Positions 11,968 through 22,500 of a stretch of DNA of 64,000 nucleotides are shown piece by piece. How positions within the stretch are numbered: position 1 is the stretch's first letter; every line of letters begins with the position of its first letter. The stretch is from Protonemura montana. Its lineage: Eukaryota > Arthropoda > Insecta > Plecoptera > Nemouridae. The notes beneath the pieces were generated by a model. It ran no database searches. It was given only the letters and a program-made list of their open reading frames with translations, and was not told where the DNA came from. The position numbers were made by a program, and so were the translations under genes. The stretch spans positions 1,830,570-1,894,569 of the forward strand of contig OX387602.1 of NCBI GenBank assembly GCA_947568835.1. Direction: 5' to 3'.

Positions 11968-14415
11968 TTACTCTAAATCTAAATATTCCTTAATAAACTT
12001 ATTGTATGTAAGTGTTCCCTGGAACTTTGTTCCAATCTTGGTTTTCAACATGTACAAGTGTAGAAATGTTAGAAACATACCATATGCAGAGGGAAAGTTT
12101 CTGTCCATTACAAAGTATGATCCAAGTAACACCAGCAGAAGCTGATGTGTCGATAGCGCGCCCGAATGGCACATGACGCGACCTTCGCATAGGAGCGCCG
12201 AACTGATGATAGTTTTTTCATCAAAATAAACCACCATGCACGGGCCCTGCACAGCTTCAGACGTCAAGTCAAACTCTTGACCGGCCTGCAACAAAGCACG
12301 ACATTAACGCCCTCATTTCAGCTGATAGTGCGGTATATGAATACATAGCTACAAAATAATGCCAATGTACCATTGCAAGCTCCAGCAAGGGGCGACTACC
12401 CTTTTTGGTGCGAGGATGAAGTCGGGAAAGCAGCCGGACGAATAAATTCATATTCTCCAAGTCGGCAAACTCGAAGTGGTCATCTTCTTTACCAAAAATT
12501 ACTTTCAGTTTTCTAGACACTTCGGCAAATGCGTCAGACGTGTTGGAGATATCTTGTATCAACCCGAAATCAAAAATCAACTGAAATAAAAATAGACAGT
12601 TAGTACCCTGATCTTTAGTAACCTGGCTTACAATTTCAATTTCAATTGAGTTAATGCCCCTACCATTTCTGTGTTTGATAAATGGGGAAATATATCCAGA
12701 ATATCTGAGCAGGTGGTTGCCGCAGCAACCACTTTTCGTCGTTCTTGCGCCGTTTGTACGAGCAAGAGCTTAATGTGTGGTCCCCCTCCAGCCCCCTTCT
12801 TCTTCAGCTCCTTCATCATATCGGACATTGGATCTTCAACTAGCTCAGCTGGTTTAGTAGTACTGTAAAAAAAAAAGTTAATTTCACATAACCTTTAGTA
12901 CCTACTATTATATTATGATACAACAGAAAGTTTAAAACAGTAAATTTTTTACCATTCGTGAATGGAGACCACTGCACTTTTGTGGACAATCTTTAGGTTC
13001 TTTGTTTTGCGGGATTTTCCCGCCAAAGTCCTTTTTTCTTCATAAACGTGATTAGTTCTGCACCTTTGAAGCCGCAATCGTACAGACACCTGTTAGAAGG
13101 GAAAAACCAATCGTAGACTTGCAGATAGATCCAAATAACCATTGCCTAGGTCAACAATTATATTTTTATATTAAAGGCTTTGACATGTAGGAGTGGCTTT
13201 AGGCAGTCACTTTAGGTATTTTTTATTAATATTACTGGCCCAATGACAATAATGATGGTATCACCGGCCATGATCGGTACCAAGTAGGTACCTACTTGCA
13301 TAAAAAATGACAACCACAGAAGATAAGTTGCAACGTAAACTTACATTTCGATGTTCTGACCCGTCTCCCAAAAATGGGTACTTGTCGACAACCGCCAAAC
13401 TGTAGTTTGAGTAATCAGTTGGTGTTGGGTTTCCATTTGTTATGCCCAACAGATGGACAGAGAGCATTCTTACAAGCTCTAAATGTAAATGGCCATTTCG
13501 CTCAAGGTCCCCTCGGCTATGGGCTACTTGCAGGTTATATGTAAGCTCTGGAATGGTCGTGGGGTATGGAATAACATCCTTAGTTTTCCTTTTCACATAG
13601 AAGGCATTTTTCTGTGCAAGTAGTCTTGGTTTGGGTGGAGTGTCTCTGGCAGCTGGTGATTCCACCCTGATAGTGGAGGCACTGGAGATGGAGCTCACAT
13701 CCTCAATGACACAATCAACAACATTTTCAGTTGCGAATGATGTTGTGGCCTAAAATCAAAGAAATCAAAGACCAGTCAGAAGGGCAAAAAGATGATAGGG
13801 CCAAAATATTTGACATTAGGTAAAAATTATTGAAAGATGATAGGTTACCTACAAGAATGCACCGTAACTTGAAATATCAGAACGAGAAGTTATGACAAGT
13901 TTCGTACCACTACTGGGATGTTGTCCATGATTACAATGGGCTCCGACTCTTGGTGCAACTCATGTAGTTTCTTCAAAAAAATTACACGCTTTCCGATGGA
14001 AGGTATAAGAACGGCAATAATATCTGCATGCCCGCTCAGGGCAGCCAGTGCCTCCCGGTTTATATCCGCCTCTGAAATATAAAATGGAACCACCGTGAAT
14101 GGTGGTGACTGGTGATACAGAGAGTGCGGCTACCTTTTCAGTGGTGGCATCACAGTTCAGTTACTTTGATCACCAGTAGGTAAGCTTTAAGGTATGTAAA
14201 CTTGCATACCCTGGTAACCCTAAACTAAGCCCAAGTAGGATACATAAGGACACACACCCAAGTAGGTTAGTTTAACCTAGAAGGATATGAAAGTTTACCA
14301 TTTGTTACAATGAATTAATGGTTATTCATCCTGCTTTACACTTACCTCGAAAAGATTCCACAAGTGATTCTAATCCCCACTTGTAGAGGATAGCTTCGGT
14401 GTAGTCGTCTGCCAT
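11968..14415 (-). CDS. SAM-domain (SAMD3-like) protein of the EnSpm transposon
   Basis: Seven exons on the minus strand: 14346-14415, 13908-14071, 13345-13749, 12953-13089, 12664-12862, 12371-12580 and 11968-12285. All introns (83-274 bp) are GT-AG, all phases agree, and the sum is 1503 nt, giving 500 residues and a stop. Residues 1-75 form a sterile alpha motif: MADDYTEAILYKWGLESLVE, then EADINREALAALSGH and a helix ending FLKKLHEL. A basic linker follows, and then a region like the fish SAMD3-like proteins, with a motif ending VVDKYPFLGDG near residues 195-210 and an alpha-rich C-terminus. SAMD3-like genes are often found beside EnSpm transposases, so I infer an accessory role in transposition, perhaps multimerisation. 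It shares a 279-bp divergent promoter region with the transposase. No stop or frameshift was found. Confidence 0.85.
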
Positions 14416-14694
14416 TATTTTGTACCCGAATCGCACAGTGGCTATACAAAACACTTCGAAGATTCCCAATTTCTGAGGCGACGCCGCTTCACCTGCTATA
14501 AGGGCTAGAATCGCTAAAAACGCGCGAAAATCGGTCGGAGCTGCTGTCTAGCTCAGCCTAGGTCGGATCAGCTGACCGTGTTGTCAATGTCAAGTAGCAC
14601 TAGCAGTCCGAGTTCGATCACAGGGTGCTTTTGTGTTATTTATTTTATTTAAATATTTTTAATAGATTTGCTTGCACGGTCACAATAAAATGAA
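14416..14694. promoter_or_regulatory. Divergent promoter between the two transposon genes
   Basis: The start codons of the SAM gene (14,415, minus) and the transposase (14,695, plus) are separated by only 279 bp. Both 5' untranslated regions and promoters must lie here unless there are undetected upstream exons. I could not identify a clear TATA box or initiator. Confidence 0.6.
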
Positions 14695-17670
14695 ATGGTG
14701 TACTCGTGTGAGATGTGCTTTTTCAAATCTGCAAGTAGAATTTCGACAGTGCAACACGTTGTGAGAAATCATAGACATGACTTAAATTTTTTGACGAACT
14801 GCAGATTCCCAGATTGTAATGCGTCTTATCGCAACTGGGTGTCTTTCAAATCGCATGTCGCTAGGAAACACAAATACGAAGAGGTTCTTGAACAAGATCA
14901 ACCTGGGCAGGAGCTGGGAGGAAACGTTGATGATATCTTTGTGAACGAAATACAATTGGGTGGTAAGTCTGACATTTCAGTTTTGAGTTGTAAACCTAAC
15001 TTCATAATATCAGATGATTCAGTTTAGCATAGTGCATTTTCATTTTATTATTGGTGTTTAACGACACACTGTTGTAGCATTTGGCCTATGACACTGGTCT
15101 ATTGACATGCATTTTCTTTTACCAGAACAACACGATTTTGAGGGTGCAGTGGAAGAGATTCCATTCCCAGTCGATGCCTTGAATGAGATTCGTGGGCAGT
15201 ATGTCAAATACATACAACTTGTGCGAGAGGGCTGCAATATATCGCAAAAGGCAACTGATACGATTACGGCAGGCATAATTCAATTTTCTGAAGATTCTTT
15301 GGCTGCTCTGAAGGTGTGTTAATTAAAGTTGTTCCATCTTGTTCTAAAAATTCCCACCTCGTAACTACCAACATGAACCAAATAGTATTTATTTAATCCA
15401 AAATCCCAATTCAAGGTAGGTATCGAAGTAATTCATTTTGGGCACTAGGACCTAGCACACTGCACTGTGTCTACCTATTACACTAATTTAATTTTGGTAC
15501 TGCCTTAGAACCCAAAGATAAGAATAAAATAGGTACCAATATATTGTAACCTTGCTGTACAATTCTCCGAATGAGTTCATGTTTTGAATTCAACTGTGTA
15601 TTTCAGGCACACTTACTTCAATCAGTTCAACCAGATGGGATGATCTCTTCTGCTAGCATCGAGCAAATATTTGAAGACTTCAAACTCTCTACAGCAATCG
15701 AGGATGTCAAAACTAAATATTTGCTCGATCAGTTTTTGGTAGAAAGTGGATTTTTAATTATGCCACAGTCTGTTAATCTAGGTTATGTTTGGTCTTGGGT
15801 TAAAAAACCCAGATTACACTTAGCCAGGAAGCATATAAACTTTTATGAAGTTTCATTTTTTGCTCAGCTCCAGCAGCTTCTAAATCAGGATGATATTTTG
15901 CATTGTGTGGACCACCCAAGGGCTGTGAATAACAAAGGATTGCTAACAGATTACCAGGACGGTACTTTTGTTAAAATGCACCCAATTTTTGGAAACTGTC
16001 CTGATTCCCTGATGATCATTCTTTATTATGATGATGTGGAAATTGTAAATCCCCTTGGGTCAAAAGTAAAGAGTCATAAGCTAGCCATGTTTTATTGGAC
16101 ACTTGGTAATATATATCCCGAGTGTCGGTCAACTTTGAAGGTTGTGAACCTCCTATGCATAGTAAAATCAGTACATTTACGGAAGTACGGCATGAACAAA
16201 ATTTTAGAAACTTTTGTAAGGGACATGAAAATACTAGAATCCTCTGAAGGTAAAATAATGTTAATAAAAGGACTTGAGAGACGTTTTCGAGGCTCCCTTT
16301 TAATGTTTACTGGCGACACTCTGGCAGCCAATTATGTGGGGGGCTTTAAAGAGGGGGTAGCTTTTGCCAAAAAACCTTGTCGATCATGTTTAGGCACTGA
16401 TGTTTCTACCAAAATTTACTTTAGAGAGAGCCAGTTTGTGCTTAGAGACAAAGTCACTCATTCGGAACAGTGTGCTGTGTTAAGTGAACCTGGCCTACCA
16501 AAAGATGCTGTGACATTTTGGTCAAAAGAGTTTGGACTAACAGGTAGGAGTCTTCTCTGTGATATCGAGACTTTCGATATCACAACATGTCTCGTTCAGG
16601 ATATTATGCATGTTATAATAGAAGGAGTTCTTGAAATGGAAATCAGACTTTTTTTGAAATACTGCATTGAGAATTTACATATTAAACTAAAAAAGCTTAA
16701 CAACGATATCTCTGGCTTCAATTACGAACATCTCGTGAAAGACAAACCGTCTCTCATAGAGCGGAGACACCTCGATAACAAACTTCGCCAGAACTGTGCG
16801 CAGTTAATAACTTTAGGAAATACTTTGCCTTTCATTGTGGGTGACTATTTGGAAGATGACAATGAGCGTCTAATGAATCTAACATTGTTGCTGCAAATTT
16901 TGAATTCAATGATGGCATTTGAAATCAGCATCGAAGATGTTGAGCTTTTGAAGACAATGATTGATGTTCATCATTCACAGTTTGTCTTGTTATACAGAGG
17001 TCCAACTCCAAAGTTCCATTATATGGTACATTTACCAACCCAAATTATGCTTTTCGGTCCATTACGTCATCAGTGGTGTATGAGGTTTGAGGGGGCCCAC
17101 TGTCGCTTCAAGCACATGGCTTCTGTTGTCAAAAGCTTTAAAAATATAGAGTTAACTCTGAGCTATAGGCACCAATCGCTGCGTTGTGCTGAGCTGTTTA
17201 ACTTACCACATGACCCGCCAAAAAATGTTCTTTGCAAGGGTGATGTTGTGCCACCTGGACGTTCCATAAAACTAGGTGACCATGAACACTTTGATTGTGT
17301 GGCACATAGTTTAAATGACTTTGATGTGGACAAAGTTATCTTAAAAACAAGAAACTTAGCTGTGAAGGGAACCTTCTATAAAATTGGCACAATTATCTTG
17401 TTAAATAGTAATGAAGATGATCTTCCCAAATTCGGGAAGATAATAGATATCATTGTTAGTAATAGCACAAAGCTTTTGCTTTATGAAAAGATTGAAACGG
17501 TTTGGTATGAACGCTCTTACAATGCGTACAAGGTAAACGCATCGTTTCCAAAAATCATTTGTGCTACACATGTTAATCAATTAATTCATCCCCATGCTCT
17601 TTCCATGTTTCGTGTAAAGAATGATTTCTACGTTCCTCTCCTCAATCATAGAAGAAATGAATTTTTCTAA
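14695..17670 (+). CDS. CMC/EnSpm-family transposase with two N-terminal C2H2 zinc fingers
   Basis: Three exons, 14695-14962, 15126-15313 and 15607-17670, joined by GT-AG introns of 163 and 293 bp, give 2520 nt and 839 residues. Exon 1 encodes two C2H2 fingers: C5-x2-C8-x12-H21-x4-H26 and C36-x4-C41-x12-H54-x4-H59, probably for DNA binding. The catalytic region follows: LYYDDVEIVNPLGSKVKSHK around D294/D295, a GDT motif with D389, CRSC (410-413), QDIMHVIIEG (D484, H487, E491) and a later HYMVHLP...MRFEGAH segment (H623, H627, E647). These are the acidic residues and Cys/His pairs expected of this DDE family, but which Glu is catalytic is uncertain. AATAAA follows at 17,693. The frame is intact, so the enzyme is likely functional. 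It should cut and paste the element by its 15-bp ends. Confidence 0.9.
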
Positions 17671-17692
17671 GCAGGATTTTCTAGTGAAATCT

Positions 17693-17698
17693 AATAAA
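17693..17698 (+). terminator. Polyadenylation signal of the transposase
   Basis: AATAAA 22 bp after the stop codon. Another AATAAA lies near 17,930. Confidence 0.6.
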
Positions 17699-17949
17699 TA
17701 TATGCACTGACCAACCTATCTCGAAATGGTACACTTTTATTGTTTTTGTCTTGTAAAATCATGTAATTAATGAATAATTTTATTCATTTATTAATGGAGT
17801 TTAACGATACCTACTGATATGTTGGATTTCAATAAAATTATAAAGACCATTCCAAATGAAATGTGTAATAACTCTAGCTGCAACAATTTGAAATTTCACA
17901 TGTAAATATTTTTTGAATTATAGTTGAAATAAATAAAAGGTGTTGACTT

Positions 17950-18229
17950 CAAGTCTGTCTTTTTCTGGTTATCAGACATCGGGGGTCAGTGTTGCAGCGA
18001 AGATGATACAAGATTAACGTTAAATCTGGTTACCAGACTATCTGAGTCATGGTCAGATAGATAAAATCTGAAAATCAGACTAATTCTATTGCTAAAACAC
18101 GATGAAGCATTTTTAAGACTTTACTTTTTAAAAAATCTCTGGTTTTAAGAGTGGAAAATAAAATCAGACTAAAGATATCTGCTTTTAAGATTTCAAAAGT
18201 CTTACATTCAGTACACTGTTTTTGCAGTG
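17950..18229. repeat. Right subterminal repeats and terminal inverted repeat
   Basis: Palindromic motifs such as TCTGGTTATCAGA (17,964), CTGGTTACCAG (18,026-18,036) and several AATCAGACT units mirror those at the left end. The terminal inverted repeat occupies 18,215-18,229. Confidence 0.75.
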
Positions 18230-18231
18230 CA

Positions 18232-19548
18232 GGGGAATCTTAGATAAGCCCCAAGACACCGGTTTCTTATAACTAAACAGGCTCCCTGAGCGTTTTCCGC
18301 ACCTGTTCCCGGTGAGCCCACGGGTTAACTGGATAAGACTTCGGAGCCCACTGCACACTTGCAGGATCAATAAATCACGCTTGGGAATACACAATTCTTC
18401 CAGCTTCGTTGAACAACACTGCTCCAGGCTCTGGTGATTGGGAAACAATATTGGATATGCGATTATGACAAGGATTTCGTCTTCAACGTTTCGGTAATTC
18501 ACTTTCAAACGGCGGAGAACGGTGCAAAACAAAAACTTCTTCGTTCTGATAAAAACTCTGCAATGTGAGCATTTGTGTGAAATTGAATTACCGTATAAAA
18601 CACCACATTTCCTGCAGAATGTCAGCCTTTTCTGTATTTTATCAAACCCGAGAGAGGAAGAAAGATAAAGTTTAATACAAGGGAGGGAATTTCGAACGAC
18701 TCTATCAATGGCCCATGCCAAAAAGGGGCCCGGCAAGTAGGACGCCATTCGAGACTTGGCTACACTGTTTAAGTAGGTATAGATAATAGGCAGAACCCAA
18801 CATTAAAAAGCGACTCCTTTTCGTCGGCGTTCGCACCTACAGGTATTGCAATGTTTAATTAGACCAAACAACGTTCACCCGCGGGAACAACGCGACATCG
18901 TGCAGGCAACGCGATGAACTTTACATCCTAGCGTGTGCCATACCAGAGCTAAACATTTGAATATTTTACGCTTTTTCTGCTTCAATTGACACAGCGTATG
19001 TTGTATTGTCGAGCCGACGGGCGGCCTCTGGCGGCTACCAGTGTAAAACTTGGCCTGGCAGAAGAGTGCTTTAATAATTATACGCCTCACCCCCTTTGCT
19101 AACCACCATATATGTGTGCATGATTAATAAGACCTCGTGCGTATTACGTAGGTACACTACTGTCACGTCCATACCAGCGGCTGGTGGAGGTTGAGGTTTG
19201 AAACTGAATGCTGGAGGAACTCGAAATGTGCCAAGCTTTTTATTTCGCCATGGATTTATTAAAGTTACGATATTTTTTCACGAATCTGCTGTCGAGTTAT
19301 TTTGTTTAGACCCCCAACGCGGTTTTATAACAGCAAACTCATTTATTTAGAGGAAATGGATAATGAAGTGGAATGCAAAAAATATTTTTAACTGCGGAAT
19401 ATAAAATACTGTTTTTTTTTTTTTTTTTTTTTTTTAACGTAAACGTGGTTACATTGGCTGGCATTAATTTATATCCTGCACAATAGGTACTATATTATTT
19501 CCCAAGAAATTAGCTGTTCGTTCCTGTTTCAATTTCTCTGATGCATGT
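18232..19548. other. Intergenic flank right of the transposon
   Basis: No supported gene. A minus-strand frame of 188 codons (18,185-18,748) runs from the flank into the transposon end and is discussed as an observation. A 25-base T run lies near 19,411-19,435. The 3' untranslated region of the adhesion gene probably lies in the right part, where TTTATT (AATAAA on the minus strand) occurs near 19,240-19,260. Confidence 0.45.
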
Positions 19549-22500
19549 TCAATGTAGCTTTACAATCATAGCTACTACAGCTAAGACTACCGAGGTTATG
19601 GGAAAAGATTTGACCGTTAACGCTTGACTTCTTCCGTTCAAAATGGCTGCCACTTCCACTGAAACAAACATGTAATGAAAGGATAACTGACAAGAAAGTA
19701 GAAAATTGCTCGAGTTTGGGCGTCACTCCAGTCGCAAGTGCACGGAATTGTTAGCAGTTATCAACAGACTTGTCATATGGAGGGTGAGATTTTGGTGGGA
19801 TAGCGTTTTGGTGGAGCCTTTCAAACGACTGCCTTGCTAGTTAAAGGAGCCGCGTGCTTATACTATAGCAACAAGCTCTCTGAACGTCCAGCAATCGGAC
19901 GCCACGACCCACTAGCTTTGTCTGAACGGCGCTGCCGAATGGGATTCGACTGTCGTTAGGCGTGCGTTTATCGGGGAGGGGTTGGAAAAAAACCAGTCTT
20001 TTATACCGAGTTCTTGCCAGCAAATAGCAGCCAGATATAGCAGCCAGATATAGCAGTCAATCGACCACGGTTCTTTTGGCTAACGAGCTGTTAATCTCGT
20101 AACTAGGTTGTAAAAACTGACTCTAAAACGAGTGTCAATTGGAAACATCACTTGGGACGTTTAGGTCAAAAGGAGAGCGAAAACTTACCGGGCAAGATCT
20201 GGTTTTCTTCTGCATTTGATAAAACTTGAATTATAAGATCGTCGTCCTGAAGATCTGAAAAAGAGTGCGTGTAATAAATTTTCGTGCTGACGCTAAACTG
20301 GCGAGCGACAGTAAAAATTCTTTTCGAGAGACACAATAATTATTAACTGACGCTTGTGATTGACGTTGAAACAGAGCGCCTCGTGGTCGAAGCGTCATTC
20401 AAAGCGAGAATTGATGTACTTAGGAGGGCTTAATATCCGTAACAAGTGACAATATTCATGCAACAATATTGTATACCTCCAGAACGCAGGCACGGCGTAT
20501 TATGTTATATTTCACTTCACTTTGAAGTCTTTGTTCATAACAAAATACAAGATAATTATTAGACATACTTACCTATAAAGACAAGATAACGAAGCAAGAG
20601 GAATGCTAAATTATAATCAGTCACATCTCTCTCCTGGTTTTGCTACGGGATTAAATCGTTTTGTTCGCTTGCTCCCTACGATACTGTAGATACAGGTGGT
20701 ACGTACAATGTACGACTACCACCTGACTCATGTAGGTGTATAGTAGGCACTGTACTTGCGCTAATTACTACACTTTACATGCCGCGAGTTTACATGCGAG
20801 TGGAGTCGGAGCTAACACAATTATTCCTCACCTCCGCCGTCGGTGGCGAACCTAATGACGGGCGAGGGCTGGCTCCAGCCGAACCTATTTCGGGAGAGCA
20901 GCATCGCCTCGTAGACTGCGCGCCCGTGGAGCCCTGTCAGGGTGTACGACTTGGTATGTAGGGGCCCTGGGGAATTGCTGTCGGCGGGAATCACCAGCTT
21001 CAGCCATTGGTCCGGCTTGGCATTCACCTGCACACCAGTGAAATCCCTCCATGATAACATTCATTAGCGAGCCTTAGCGTAAAGTGGCACGCTGTTTGTG
21101 AATATATGTGAATACACTTTAAAGCCGCTCTGTACCAGCATTCTGAGCGATACGCTAAACTTGCATTCTGTTCGTTCGATATTATATTACTATTAAATTC
21201 TATTATTAGGTTTGGAGATAGCGGAAATGATAGCACTCCTGCTCAGTGGTTCCCCGTTTTCCCTCCCCCGCTCGCCGTGGAGCCTGGGGGTGGTTAAAGA
21301 CGTCAGAAGGGTAGTGACGTCAGCTGAAAGCCGGAATAAAATTGTATCAAGGAACGCGTTTTACTTCCCTGTGACGACTTACGTCTCATTAGCTCTGCTT
21401 ATGCAAGCACAATTTCTTCTCATATGTCTTATCAGGAGACCGACAAGTTTGAAGCGTGCGAGACCTGCGTACTCGATCATGCACGACTGTACTTAGAGCT
21501 GTTGCTTTTCTTGAGCGAGAAATGAATCTCGGATTGTGAAATTCGTCAGTCTTTGCGTTGTGAGGATTCTCCGAAAAGAAGAAACACGTGGGTGACAATT
21601 GATTAAAGAAGTCCTTACTTGCAGCGTGCCGCAGAACGGAGAAGACGCAAAAAAAAAACGAAATAAAACTTGGGAAGAAAATTAAAATTCGGCATGGAGT
21701 GAAAACCAAGCTACGGAATTGAATCACACAAAACTTAATTACAAAATGTCATATTCCTCGAGAACCGGAGAAGGACTTTAGATAATACTTGGCCCAGGGT
21801 TTAAAGATTTCCCGGGCAACGTGCTAACACCTCCCTCCCTACGCCCCGCCCTAGAGTCGGGCAATAATACCTTCATACCTGAAACTTTCTGAAGAGCAGA
21901 TTATACTCGATGATGGGCGAATAGCTATCCACCTCCCAGATGATGGTGTAGTTGGTGTCAGCGGAGAGTCTGGACTCGCTTTTAAACACGGCCGGGTTGG
22001 CGACACCTGCCGGATCACAATCCAATTAGAATCCAATTAAAATTACGCGCATTAGTGACTAATTTTCACTCGAGTAATGCATCGCTTAACAGAAGTGTGT
22101 TTTTATTGCTAACGTAGATAACAGCTCGACGTCGGCGTGGTTGACAGACCTGACAGCTGAACGACTTGCTGTCCGTGGCCTAGCATGTTGGTAGCCCTGC
22201 ATGAGTAGTGAGCCAGGTCGGCCACCCTAACGTTGCGAATCAGCAGGCTGTGTCGGTCATTGTTGATCAGTGTGACTATCCGGGCCGATAAAGTCACCGG
22301 GCTGCCGTCCCGGAACCATACGACCTGCATCCCAGAGTTTGTTAAGAAGGCTCTAGCGAAGAGGAGACATTTATCCACTCGCTGGCTTCTCAAGGAAAAT
22401 CTTAACAGACGCTTTAGTTTGCTCATTTACAGCCATTCATAATAAAAACACACAAAAGCCAATAAACATTGTTTTCTAAATCAATATTCATTCAAGATCA

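Larger units (their letters stand above)
10848..18229. mobile_element. Complete CACTA/EnSpm-type (CMC) DNA transposon, about 7.4 kb
   Basis: Perfect 15-bp terminal inverted repeats, CACTGCAAAAACAGT at 10,848 and its reverse complement (split by a 2-bp indel after 15 bp) ending at 18,229, begin with the CACTG typical of animal EnSpm elements. A CA dinucleotide flanks both ends (10,846-10,847 and 18,230-18,231) and is the likely 2-bp target duplication. Subterminal regions carry repeated CTGGTT/CAGACT motifs in both orientations, as in CACTA elements whose proteins bind subterminal repeats. Inside lie two divergent genes, a SAM-domain protein (minus) and a zinc-finger transposase (plus), both free of stops and frameshifts when spliced. 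The element therefore looks autonomous and young. Assignment to the CMC superfamily rests on the ends, the subterminal repeats and the transposase motifs. Confidence 0.9.

Noticed and set aside
10848-18229. Alternative classification as Transib or Kolobok
   Set aside because: Transib ends begin CACWATG with 5-bp duplications and Kolobok makes TTAA duplications; neither fits the CACTGC ends with a 2-bp CA flank.
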